Notes under the pieces: generated by a model
Seen by the model: the letters and a program-made list of their open reading frames with translations, nothing else
Told to the model about the DNA's origin: nothing
Database searches by the model: none
From: Apricaphanius iberus
Taxonomy: Eukaryota; Chordata; Actinopteri; Cyprinodontiformes; Aphaniidae
Length of the DNA stretch: 64,000 nucleotides
Reading direction: 5' to 3'
NCBI GenBank assembly: GCA_028564705.1
Contig: JAPXFQ010001135.1
Span: 124,001 to 188,000 of the forward strand
Shown: in pieces, positions 1 through 11,295 of the stretch
Numbering within the stretch: the stretch's first letter is position 1
How the letters are laid out: every line of letters starts with the position of its first letter
Position numbers and translations under genes: made by a program

Positions 1-2827
1 TCCAGCAGATGAGGTTTCCTAACAATCCAGATTCAGTTATTAAATTAAAACCTTTCAGTGACAGGTTCTGTAAGACGGCCTCTTTAGTATCTTCAATATT
101 TACAGTAAATGCTCACTTGTCTCCTTTAAATGACTTGTCTTACATGGCGTTCCAGTAAAGTGCTGGATTAAGAAGGATTAATTAATTGATTGATAGATGA
201 AAGGAATCTTGTAGCACATTAGAATAACAAAAGCGGGAATTATGGATTGTTTGGGAATAATAAAAAATAGCGATATGCTGCAAGAAGTGTCTAAAAATAC
301 AAAATACTCATTATCCATTAATGACAACTCGGTATATAATGCAACACCCAAACAGAATGTCACTGGCAGGAAATGCAAAACTGCAACCCTTAATAGGATT
401 TGTTCCTGTGCAGCAATTTGTCAAGCCAAAATATTTTGTATTTATGAGACAAATATAGCACGATGAAACAAGTAGGAGACAGAGAAATCACAAAATAGTC
501 AATAGGATTAACTGAAGCATAAACTAAATGCTCCTTGATGTGTCACTGATAAAAGGATTTTTGATTATTTGTCACCATAAAATGCGTGGAAAGATTGTCA
601 TGCTGTCATTGTATTACTGTATCCTCTTTATCTGTGTGTCAATCTAGCTGCATTAAAACGATGGTGCTGTTCTCCTTCTGTTTTAAAAAAAATCTATATT
701 TTAAAGGATTTAACACACAGTTTGCATTTAGAGTGCAAAAAAAACAAATTACCTCATCGCCTCAGGTCAGTGCCGTCTTAATAAATGGTGAGCCTCCAAA
801 ATTGTGCAGTTGCCAAGAAAAACAGTGTCATCTTCAATTAATCCATCCACTATCAATACTTTTCACTTCGACAGTTTGTGAACATAAGACACCATGAATC
901 ATCTTCCTCACAAACCAACCAACCAAAACAAAAAAAAATACGCCAGCCGATAAATACAACAGTTCCAGTAGGAATTAGCTTATTACAGCAACTGGGCCAC
1001 CGTTTGTGTGTGTGTAGAGTTTTAAGGCAAAACAGAAATGTTAATACTACACTTATACCTCATTTGGACCTGGATATTTCCTATAAAGTTACAAGTTTAG
1101 GTCTCCAATTTTATTAATCTATATTTTTTATTATTTATTTAGTTCAGGAACATTCTCTTTGTCACTCCAGACATTGTGCCTATCTGTCCCTTGGTTCATG
1201 CTTTTTTTTCCAAACAATCAAACTTTTAACACAACAAATAGAAAAACTAAAAGAAAACATTAAAAAAACAAAGACTTCCCAGAAAATTTATTTTCGAGTC
1301 AACTGACAATGAATAGTCATACAGGCCAAAAATCTGAATTGTGCAACTTTTTACTTTGACAAATTAGACCAGCCTCCAGAAAAATATATGCAGCAACATT
1401 GAAAGCACATCAGACTCTCTTTCATCACAGGCAGCATGTGAAGAGGTAAATGTGTAAAATAACATTTTGTAGGTTAGTGATATTGTTCAGATATTTTTGC
1501 TAATTAATAAAATGTAACGTTAGACGGAATGACCTCAATAGAAAAAAATGACGCATTTCAGTGTAGTTTCACAGTGATTATCGCTAGTTTGAAAACAAAA
1601 CAAAAAACAATGCGGTGAAAGTTGTTATCTGTCCAGCAGAAAGCATGCAAACTCAGCCTTTTTCCTTAGATTTTGCTGGTCCTTCAGATATTTCCATTAA
1701 GAGAATGCGATGCCAGTGTTTACTCTAGTTTCTGGTGGTGTTGATCGTCTCTGTGGGCTTCTGCCTCTGACGCAGAGCCACGGGCCAGGTACATTTCTCA
1801 CAAAGGCTCGGAAACAACAGCTGATTGTGCACCTCTTCCTGAGTGGGGTACACCTAACCTGGGTTGGGTACATCTCGGATCGGGTTGGTCGGGCAGTCAG
1901 AGTTGGTGTTCTTTGGGTGTTTTTTAAGTCTGTTCATAGAGTTCTTAATTTAAACTTCTAATGAGGACGAGCGAAATAGGGATGTAATTATTAAAAAATC
2001 AATAAAGGTGTTTTGTACACATCGTCTCACATAAAAGGAAAGACAGCATCTGATATGTTGGCCCCCATACAATTGGACCTGCGCCCATGTATTTTAGAGT
2101 CTCTTTTTATGATTATATGTTACGAATCAGCCAATACTTTAAAATGATTTTATTCATTTTAAACAATATTTTGGATATATGGATATTTCCAAAGATTAAT
2201 AGTAAAAAACTACACACTGTCTCTTTAAGGGATCATGAACAAAATCTCAGCACTGTGTGTCAGACCGATACAACATTTACAGTTCCAAAGTGTGAGGTGA
2301 GAAAGCCTCAATAACTAGCAGAAAGGAGCATTCAGTGAGCCAACATCAAGGCCCTCACAGGCAGAGAAATCAACATTATCAAGAGGATGCAGGTGAGTAC
2401 AAGTGGATACAAGCAAGTGATGTTTGGATTGAAAACGCGATGTTCCTCTATGTATCCATACAAGTATAATGGGAAATGACTCAGTCTAGGAAATTAAACT
2501 TCAAATAATTTCAAATTTAGAAAGAACACCTTTGGGGGAAGGCAGGGCAAGGGGGAAAAATTCTGCTTTAGTAAAAAAAAAAAAAAAAAAAAAAAAATGA
2601 AACTAACAGATTAATGTTTCCCTTACCATGAATTCTGCAACCATACATCTGCTGAAGGACTTTATCCAGTACAAGCATCAAGACACTATAGGCAAAAATC
2701 TACAAAAGTTGATGGTTGCAGTTTACACGTTCCCAGTCACCACAGCAGTTTGCAAGAAAGGATTCAGCACAATCGATATAATTTTGACGAGACGAGAGGA
2801 ATAGAATGATAACGATCTTTCTTTCAT
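1..2827. other. Unassigned AT-rich noncoding DNA
   Basis: I see no coding region or recognisable transposon here. Open frames are short (about 100 codons or fewer), lack recognisable motifs and overlap on both strands. The only simple structure is the A tract near 2572. The part from 1700 to 1900 is richer in G and T and more complex than its surroundings, but nothing identifies it. Confidence 0.5.
2572..2597 (+). repeat. Poly-A tract of 26 bases
   Basis: An uninterrupted run of A, preceded by GT. It could be the tail of an old retroposed insert, but no retroposon body is recognisable directly upstream, so it is best described only as a homopolymer. Confidence 0.9.
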
Positions 2828-2830
2828 CTC

Positions 2831-3158
2831 TGTATGGAGCCCAGCAGGGTTAGGTGCAGAAATTATTATCAGGTGTAAGAATCCGTACCCTCAGTTTAAT
2901 AATCCATGCGTAGGAATTCAGATTCCACAGCCTCGGTTTACAATCCATGCACACGGATTCGGGCAACATGCTGGTACAGTCCCAGAACTTTAAAATGATT
3001 AAAGGGCAGTATTGCTTTAACTTGGGATCACCTTGCATTAAAGAGATTTGGGCTAATCAGTTACCTATTAAAAATGTACCCACTTTTGAATGCAAGAAGG
3101 TACAGACTCTTACACCTAAAACTTATTTTTGCATCTGACCTCTGCTGGCTCCATAGGT
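2831..3158. mobile_element. Foldback-like element with long inverted arms
   Basis: The segment 2831-2889 and the reverse complement of 3099-3158 align over about 60 bases at roughly 80 percent identity. The best-kept core is GGTGTAAGA followed by GTACC, and an outer block contains TATGGAGCC and AGCAG. About 210 bases separate the arms. The left inner part also carries a tandem duplication: blocks beginning CCTCAGTTTA (2888) and CCTCGGTTTA (2931), each followed by AATCCATGC, then a stretch ending in GAATTC or GGATTC. This fits a foldback or long-TIR MITE; no target duplication is obvious and no family name can be given. Confidence 0.55.
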
Positions 3159-3165
3159 CCTCAGG

Positions 3166-4019
3166 TGGACTTTTTCCCACAGAAAATAAATAGGTGGAGT
3201 TGATGTTCAAATAGCTTAATATTTGTGTCACCTGAACATTAAATCTCTTCCCCAGAAGGCTTGTTGATGTGAGTTGCTGTACATTGGTGTTCTAGACATT
3301 TTCCAGTTCATGGCACACTTGGACAATGGTGATCCTTTCAACTGAGAGTGACAGTGCCATAATCTGTTTTAGGTGGGCCCAGCCCCCCAGATCCAGACAC
3401 TGGTGCAAGGTCTGTGTAAACCACATAAAAGGAATGGCCCACAAATCAACTGATTTAAATGTCAATTCTGACTTTAAGATACATTTAACCACAGATTATT
3501 AGTGACGTATGTATATATTTGACCTTGAATTCTTTGGTGACGATACAAATTAGTTTCCATTCAGGCTGAAATATGGATATGATTATCCTTTTTCTTTAAT
3601 ATACAAAAACAGCAATAAAATGTTATTAGAGTTTGTTTTTTTATTTCATAAATGCAACGAACACTGTGATTTTAAAATTATTGCTATGTATAAAACTTTA
3701 TAAGCGACGATATCTGTACCTTGGGGTTGGTAGCTCTAGATACATTTTCTTTAGTGGAAGACATCCAAAATGGCTCTTTCAGCTGGAATGACAATAACTG
3801 TTAATTATGCCATAAAGTTTAAATCAAAGTTTCTGGATAATATGAGGTTATCCTCCTAAAATAGGAGAATTATACTTCGTCTTGTAAAAATAGAAGTATT
3901 ATTATCCCATTACCTGACCTAATAGAGAGGCAGAGTGAGACCAAGCCACAGACCTGTCAACAGCAAAGAACAGGAACTTAATGAAAATCCTACAAAGATG
4001 TTATCCCTCCTGTCCAACA
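3166..4019. other. Unassigned noncoding DNA
   Basis: No repeat boundary or coding signal is visible. The short open frames have no motif. Confidence 0.4.
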
Positions 4020-4029
4020 TATATAAAAG
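4020..4029 (+). promoter_or_regulatory. Candidate TATA box
   Basis: The sequence TATATAAAAG lies 65-74 bases upstream of an ATG that is followed by an in-frame splice-donor-like site. Spacing would put a start site near 4050 and leave a leader of about 45 bases. Such boxes also occur by chance in AT-rich DNA, so its value depends on the exon pair beside it. Confidence 0.3.
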
Positions 4030-4093
4030 CCTCCGGGTGCTGATAAACTAAAAGTAGCATGATTGGGCATCGCTCCCGGCAGTTATCAACAAA

Positions 4094-4373
4094 ATGAAAA
4101 CTCGTATCGAATGTTTCCTGGCAGCAGTAAGTCCCTGAGTGTTCAGAGCAGGTGTCTGGAGGCAACTCCAAGGAGGCTGTAAAACGTCACATCAACAGCA
4201 AATATTTTTTTTGTTCATCTCTGATGCTTTGACTTTTCTGTTGCTTCAAGAGTTTATTTTTGACAGGTCCACTCTTTTCTCTCCGAGCATCTGCACAGAG
4301 GAAGTATGTGACAGATGTTTGTCTGATTGGACATTTTGAGTGTTTCATTTACAGTCTGCAAGTCAGGCTGTGA
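4094..4373 (+). CDS. Possible two-exon small secreted peptide gene (speculative)
   Basis: I do not recognise this as a known gene. Exon 1 would run from the ATG at 4094 to 4126 (11 codons, MKTRIECFLAA), ending at a consensus donor GTAAGT (4127). The proposed intron of 124 bases ends in a pyrimidine-rich run and CAG-like acceptor TTCAAG at 4250, with CTGAT/TTGAC branch-point-like words before it. Phase is 0, and exon 2 (4251-4373) stays open for 40 codons to TGA. The joined N-terminus has a short basic start, a hydrophobic stretch and small residues near RASA, as in a signal peptide. The rest contains two cysteines. A TATA box lies upstream at 4020 and AATAAA at 4611. An alternative donor (GTATGT, within AAGTATGTG near 4304) or acceptor (TTGACAG, about 4266) could change exon 2. 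All signals are short and may coincide by chance. Confidence 0.22.
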
Positions 4374-4610
4374 AAGTAATTTTGACAACTCTCTGTGTTG
4401 ATACATTTGGAGTTAAGTGCACATACTGTTTATTTACTTTTTCCATTCCAAGAAGCTGATGAAAGAGTCAGGAAATGTGTTGGCATCAGCATAATGCTCA
4501 TTTAACGTAAGTAAATCACATGCAACTTGTTTGTGTGGCAATCGATAGAAAACTATACAAATTTTATAAAGCTATGGAGTTTGTGTTCAAATTAGAAATC
4601 TGACGTGGAA

Positions 4611-4616
4611 AATAAA
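4611..4616 (+). terminator. Candidate polyadenylation signal AATAAA
   Basis: AATAAA occurs 238 bases after the TGA of the candidate small gene, with a second AATAAA about 14 bases further on. In AT-rich DNA this hexamer is common, so it supports the candidate only weakly. Confidence 0.2.
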
Positions 4617-5404
4617 ACTGTGTAAATAAACCAATTACAAAATTCATGCATGATGGTTTTGTAAAATTACAAAGCTTAAAATATGCATCCATGAATTTAA
4701 ATTAACTAAATGTATTAGTAGTAGAACAATTTATTTGGTTCAGATGTGCTAAAGCAAAGAAACAAAAGCTGCAGAGCATCAGTTTTAGATAACTTAAAAT
4801 TCAGACTCTTGATCAAAGCAACTTATTTACACGTAAGCTGTTTGAGAGAAAAATGTCAAAGATTTATTTCATAATTCTTTACCCAAATATATTTAATCAT
4901 GTTCGGTCTGACGGGAAAACTTGTGCTTCTTTCAGACTTTGGTACTGTTTTTTTCTTTGAGTGAATTTTCTATTGTGATTTCTACAACACTGTCTGTCAG
5001 TCTAGGGTAATAAGAACAAACAACCAATTGTACTACAATCAGCCTACACTTTAGTTTGCTTCATGTTGAGTCTTTTCTGTTTATATAAACAGGTGTCCTT
5101 TCTATTCTCAGAAAAACAGAACTCATCCATCCACTTCACTGCTTTGTGCAGCTTGTGGGTCTGCAGGTAGGGTGACATAATGTAAATTGGCCATCAGGTA
5201 AGATGAGCCACTTAAGGGTTGAGTCTCAAAATTCTTCAGATTTGTATTACCAATGGCTGCAAAGGATTTGAAATTATTCCCACGACTCTTATTGAGGAAA
5301 AACATGTTTTTATTTTATTGGTCTATAGTTGCCAAAAGGTGGCCCAATTTACCTGATGCCACCATACATTTGAATTGAAATAAGTGTTCCATTGAGGCTT
5401 GTTT

Positions 5405-5760
5405 GGTTGATTAGAAAAATATATATAATTTAAATAAAATAATATGTAAATAAGGTAATATATAATATGAGTATTTGATCAAACAATAGAAATTTAAATA
5501 ATAATAAAATGTAAATTAAAATAAAAAATAATTAACGTAAAAAATACATCTTTAAGCCCCAATTTCTGTATTAAAAAGGCTTATATTTTAAACTGACTGC
5601 TGTAATTTTTTAAGAAATGGAACGTCATTTTTTTTATTAACTTTAAATAAATAAAAAAATATTAACTTGAATTAAAAATCACCAGAGTATGTGGTATCAA
5701 TATTTATGATGTTTAACTTAATATATATATTTTTATGGATATACATCAATATTTTTTTTC
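5405..5760. repeat. Very AT-rich low-complexity tract
   Basis: Nearly the whole stretch consists of A and T, with short runs of AAATAA, TATATA and TTTTT and very few G or C. It has no open frame of note. The flanks on both sides return to mixed composition. Confidence 0.7.
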
Positions 5761-6451
5761 CTTTATTGAGAGTAAAGTTGGACATAATTCTGGTTTTCTT
5801 AAATAAACGTCCTTAATAATGCTACATTTCTTCAAAATTACTAGACATTGAATCTTTTCAGGATTTTATCCTCTTGAATGCCAGTTTAATTATTTAGCAG
5901 TTTTTTTCTTCATTTTTTCATAAAATGGATGTGGATGAGGCCTTGGTAATGATTAGAATCTCTATTTGTTCAAGGCTTAGGAACAATATTTGATTGCAAT
6001 AGCATTTTTTTTTCTTCTAATCTACTACCAAATAGTCCCACTTAACACTTGATTTCCCTTAAAACCACATGTCTTTCTTAATGCCCTCGTAGTATAAACC
6101 TGGAAATGTCTGTATTTCATTCTAAAGATGGAATGTTTTACATTTTCAGGGGGTTCTACCAGACTCATTTTTCCCCATTGTAGCCCAAAGAATGAAGTTC
6201 TTGTATGTTTTCCAGTTATTATGGAGCTATGTTACTGCCAACCCATTTAACAGATGTAACACTACATTAGAAAATATCAATACAATGAAATCTGTTTAGT
6301 TATAAATCTTTGACATAAGACTCACAACCGAACCACCCCTATTTTTCATTATATCAAAGCTCAACGAATGTAATTACTGATGTTCAATATCAGCTTTTTA
6401 GTGATATCCAGTATATCAATACTGTTGAAATCTTAATTCCCAATACCAACA

Positions 6452-7209
6452 TACAGTGAGTGAAAAAAAAACAGTATTTAGTTAGCAAACAACTGTGCAA
6501 GTTCCCCTACTTAAAAAGATAAAAGAGGCCTATAATTTTTTATCAAAGGTCTAGCTCAACTATGAGAGACAAAGTGAGAAAAAAATCTTGGAAATTACAC
6601 TCTAATTTTTAAAAAATGTATCTGAAAATCATAGTGGAAATTAAGTATCTGGTCAAAAGTTTACTGTATATCAATACCTTGTTATGTGCTTTTTGTTGGC
6701 AATGACAGAGGTCAAACGTTTTCTGAAAGTCTTCACAAGGTTCTCACACACTGTTGCTGGCATTTTGGCCCATTCCTCCAGGCAGATATCTTCTAGAGCA
6801 GAGATGTTGTGGGGCTTTCTCAGGGCAACATGGACTTTCAACTTACCCCAAAGATTTTCTATGGGTTTGAGACCTTAAGACCGTCCAGGCCACTCCAGGA
6901 CCTTGAAATGCTTCTTATGTAGTCACTCCTTCATTACCCGGGCGGCATGTTTGGGATCATTGTCATGCTCAAAGATCCAGACACATTTGATCTTCACTGA
7001 CCTTGCTGATGGATGGTTATTATTTAAATGTTAGAATACTTGGCCCCATTCATTCTTTCCTTTACACCAACAATTATCCTGGTCCCTTTCTAATTTTGTC
7101 TCTCATAGTTGAGGTATACCTATGATGAAAATTACAGGTCTCTCTCATCTTTTTAAGTGGGGGTACTTGCACAATTGGTGGCTGACTAAATACTTTTTTC
7201 CCTACTGTA
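6452..7209 (-). mobile_element. Internally deleted Tc1-like DNA transposon with TA ends
   Basis: The two ends form long inverted repeats of about 120 bases (6452-6576 and about 7090-7209), starting TACAGT and ending ACTGTA. Both include a GTATTTAG-type block, a CTTAAAAAGAT block and the subterminal CTATGAGAGACAAA. TA stands at each end (6452-6453, 7208-7209), as expected for a Tc1/mariner target duplication. At 758 bases the element is about half the usual length, because the N-terminal half of the transposase gene is missing: the coding relic is joined directly to the right inverted repeat near 7080-7090. Confidence 0.9.
6671..7079 (-). pseudogene. Tc1-like transposase, C-terminal fragment
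   Basis: Read on the minus strand, this fragment shows the signatures of the DDE domain of Tc1 transposases: HDNDPKH (second catalytic aspartate region), LEWP, PIENLW (catalytic glutamate region) and the C-terminal run LVKTFRKRL ahead of a TGA at 6671. In-frame stops (for example after VMKE and after GRS) and the lack of the first half of the protein, including the DNA-binding domain, make it a dead copy. It lies within the inverted repeats of the element at 6452-7209. Confidence 0.9.
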
Positions 7210-10200
7210 AACAAGAGTGGCTCAGAAATGCAGAAGGCATATGACATATTGTGAGTTTTGTCAAACAAATATCTCAAAAACTGCACCTTGGATCTGTCAA
7301 TGTTTTAAGATTTGGACTGAGATGAGATATGAAATAAGGTATAAAAGTTTTGCATTATAAAATAAAAATAAAAATACCGTTTATTTTTGAAATTAAATAT
7401 TGCCAATATCAACTGATAATAACAGACATAACCAAGTCTAAATATTTTTTTCAAATAAATAATGACAGTGTTCAAACAAACTGCCTTTTATTTTGTCAAA
7501 GCCGATTGAATACTTGGATTTTTGGGCAAATCAGAAGTTTTTAAAGGCATTCAGACAGATAAATGGACAGACAGATCAATAGATTTAATACTTTAATTTT
7601 CTGAAAACGTAGCATATCTTCCACTGACACGTTTACTGCAAATTATGACACAGTTGTGGTGTGAAGCTAAAGATAAACCAGGTCAACTGAATATTCCTTG
7701 TGGCTTGTGGTTTAGCTTTGTCTTATACATTATATAGTCACAGTGTGCACTGACTACACAAGCTCTTGTCTGCATGCCATGCATTATGCTGCTGCATTTC
7801 CTTGTCCCCTCAGAGTTGTTCCCAACTCGCCCCTTTCACCCCACAACGAGTTTGCAGCTGCAGGTGGCATTTCAGTACAATATTTAACACATTCACACAT
7901 GCACCATCCTTCCCCCCTTTCCCAGCAGGTCTCTGCTTGCCGTTTGAGCTTTGAATAGCATTACCATCAGTCCAGTGTAAATAACACGAAGTGGCAACTT
8001 ATAAATAGTTAATGATGCAAAAAATCCATGAAGTCGCTCCCTTGGCTCACTAAACGCCTTGCTGTTTGCCCGTTGCCGTGTTTCCTGGTGGGTCTTGTGG
8101 GGCACGCAGTGTTAGTTTGAATCATCGTTGGTGCTGTGACAAACTCACAGAGCGATTAGTAACAGGTGGTAAAACGCCACAGCAAGTTATTCAAGGGAAG
8201 CTGATATCACAGAGCTAAAGGTAATTAAAAATGTTTGCACTGCATGTCAGTAGAAGCACACAAGAACGGGAGACTTCAGTAAGCGCTCACTTTGTTGTTG
8301 TGCTCAGAGGCACTCACTGCGTTGGACACTGCAGACCTCTATGCTTGGAAATGGAGCACAGTGGGGGTTTTGAATGAAATCCACAAGCATCTCTTTGAAT
8401 CATGAAAGTGCTTTAGTTCAACTTGGCTTTTTACATGACAAATTTAATCCTTGGGTTACATGAAGCTGATCAGTTTTGGATTTCAAAATAGTGTAAAAAC
8501 AAAACAAAGCACTTTTTCTTCTTTATGAGTGTCCCCAAAATATAAGGATCATGTAAAGTTCACACATATTACTGTGTAAATAATTTAAGCCATCACTTCT
8601 TTATATTTTTTGACCAGACTTTATTTTTTTTGTACTGATTTGAGCCTGTTTCAAAAAACGATGCCTCAAATTTGCAACAATCATAGGCGGCATCAGGGAG
8701 CAGCTCATTCAGAGTCCTTTCGGCTTCGAATCACTTCAATTGAAAACATGTTATCTTATTTCAAAACTTTGGCTAAAATGAAGTAATTCTAGTGTGCAGT
8801 GTGGCAGTGGAGTGGGGATTCAGCCTCCAGAAAACATCTAAACTTTCAGGAGTATCTGTCCGTTGCAAATATCCAAAACCTCACGACAATAACCTCAGTA
8901 GGAATCCTACAGTACTAATTTCATTTCAGTGGAGCAGGTGGAAGTTGTGAGACTGTTTTTAGGCCACAGCTGGGGAACTATTCTATTTTAAAGGCATGAT
9001 ATGTAATATTGGCATCTTGGCCACAGCCTCCAAACCACCCCACAAGACAACAATGCAGCACCTCCCAGATGCTCCGAACTCACAGGGAATACTTCTAGTG
9101 ATTCATAAAAAAAATTGGTGAAATGAAGGATATTTTTTGGCAGATAATGTTTTATATAGAGGCTGCACTTTGGTTGCGACATCAACTCCCATTATATAAA
9201 TATACGCTGATGGCGAATGGATATTAACTTCTCCCGAAGGACTCCAAGTGGCTCCAAACTTGACTGGGTGAGTAAATGAATGTTATGAATGCAAGAAATA
9301 AGGCCCAGGATGCAAACAAATGTATTTCCCCTTTAAGTTTCTCTAAAAGTTGTTATTGTTGCCACAATATTATCACCATATCATGCAGCCAAGCTGGAAG
9401 AACACACCATGCTAGCAGTATTACTTTGATCTGCTACCAAGGTGTTACTTAATCATATATTTCCATCTTATAGTTAAGCAATGTTGCAGAATCAAGAAAA
9501 AATGGTAACACAGCCCAGAATCTGGGTTGCTCTTGTAATACCTCATATGCATGATTGACAGACCATCCTTTACTATTACCTCTGTCTCCATCACACAATT
9601 CCATATTAGCATTTTTATTTTAAACATTACATGATACCAGATGAGGACATTACAGCAAAATAAACAAACCAAGTTCTAATGGAGTTAAACACATGAATCT
9701 CACACCCTTTGTCTTGATACACATTTACTATTCATAATGGAGCCAAATCAAAAGGCGCATTCTATAAGATGAGCCAGGACCAAATGGTTTCAATAACTTA
9801 AAAGATAGGAAATAAAATGGAGAGTAAAAAAAACAAAACTTATGAGAATCTTAGTCATTTGGCCAACACTCTGAGCTTTTTGGATTTTTGTGGGTATAGC
9901 TTTCAAGTTACTCTTCAGCTTATTGGTGCTGTGAAAAACAAATCACAGATGCACCTGTGTGTCTTATTTCTTGCCATTAAAAATTATCCACACTTGAAAG
10001 ACATAATATGGGTGAATGAGTTTTGAAGAATGCATTTTTAGAAATGTACTTTCTTGCATGAAAAGCAGCAGTTTCTGTTCCTGATGCTCCCGTGGTTCTT
10101 AATCCTGGCCATCAAAATATTAGGTGTTTCCCTTCTCCGGCATAACTGACTTAAATGAAAAAGTAATTACCATATTTCTGCTGCACTTAATAGACTCTTC

Positions 10201-11037
10201 GAGAGGCAATATAATCATTCAAATCAGGTGGAGCTGATCCCTATTTTCCAGCAGACGCTAAAAGAGGTTTGTAACATCTGCAAAGTTTAATATACCGCTG
10301 ATATCCACCATTATAGTCAATGGAACAGTTTCCACCGGGCGCAAAGCAGCAGGAATTGGACACTCGTGGCCCTCTTCTAAATTTACATGGCAAGTCAACT
10401 TTTTACATGCTATACTTCTAAAACGTGTCATTTTTGATCGGACCAGACAGGTAATCAGACACAGGAGCAGTGTAAAGCATCTCAAAATGTCCTAAATAAA
10501 AGCAAAGTCCAGATGTTTGCTTAATTATGATAAAAATAAAAAGAACGCATCACTACCATTGTCGGTCTAATATTTTGGTTTCTATCATGTACGACTAGAA
10601 TTTAATAAATGAAGTAGAGAATAATTCAGTTTATATTATACTAGTGATCACATTTTTGATACCTGTAATTTTGTGATCTCCCTGGACCACCGGCACTGGA
10701 GACTGGGGTAATCGCAAGTAAAATGTGGCTATTACATTATAGATACGCATCTGGTGGAAAGCAGGGGTGAGACACATCTAATCTAAAATGAAGAATTGAG
10801 GAAACCACTAAACAACATAAGGCTGGGTTCAAAGTGTGATACTAGCTTATTCGGAGGTCGGGGGTAATTCAGTTATTCAGTGCGACAGCTTTGTGAGATG
10901 TTGAAAGCTTTAAAACCTAATGCTGTTTAAAGCTTCTCCTGAAATGTAAAGCGTGTGTCGTATAGTGATACTCTCAATGCTGTTTCTTCACTGATGTTCT
11001 TCAACAAACATCTGAGGCCTTCAGAGAACAAATCAAA
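7210..11037. other. Unassigned noncoding DNA
   Basis: No protein motif or complete transposon is visible. The block at 8991-9030 begins TTTTAAAGGCATGATATG, which resembles the end of a DNA-transposon-derived repeat, but I could not find a matching opposite end. The block from about 7770 to 8110 has higher complexity and more G and C than its flanks; its open frames overlap on both strands and look fortuitous. Confidence 0.4.
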
Positions 11038-11295
11038 TTTTAACTGGATTAAACTACAGACAGGTGGACTTCATTGGCACAGGATTTTATTTAGGGCCAT
11101 GAGAGTAATGGGGGCTGAATACTGATCCACAACACACTTTCCAATTTTCAATTGTAAAACATTTCTAAAAGAATAATTTTCCAACCACTTCATTTATGTG
11201 CCTCCACGTGTAAAATCCCAGTGAAATATATTAAAGATTGTGGTTGCAATGAAACAAAACAATGAAAAGTTAAAGAGGTGGGAAGACTTTTTAAC
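11038..11295 (+). mobile_element. 3' end of a Tc1-like transposon, solo
   Basis: The sequence has the arrangement typical of the 3' untranslated part and inverted repeat of a common fish Tc1 family: CAGGTGGACTTCATTGG, then GGATTTTATTTAGGG, then GGGGCTGAATACTGATCC, a TTTATGTGCC block, and TAAAATCCCAGTGAAATA with GTGGTTGCAATGAAAC. The transposase and the other end are absent. The relics at 31685 and 32970 belong to the same kind of element. Confidence 0.75.

Noticed and set aside
8991..9340. Possible DNA-transposon repeat starting TTTTAAAGGCATGATATG
   Set aside because: No inverted partner or duplication could be found downstream.
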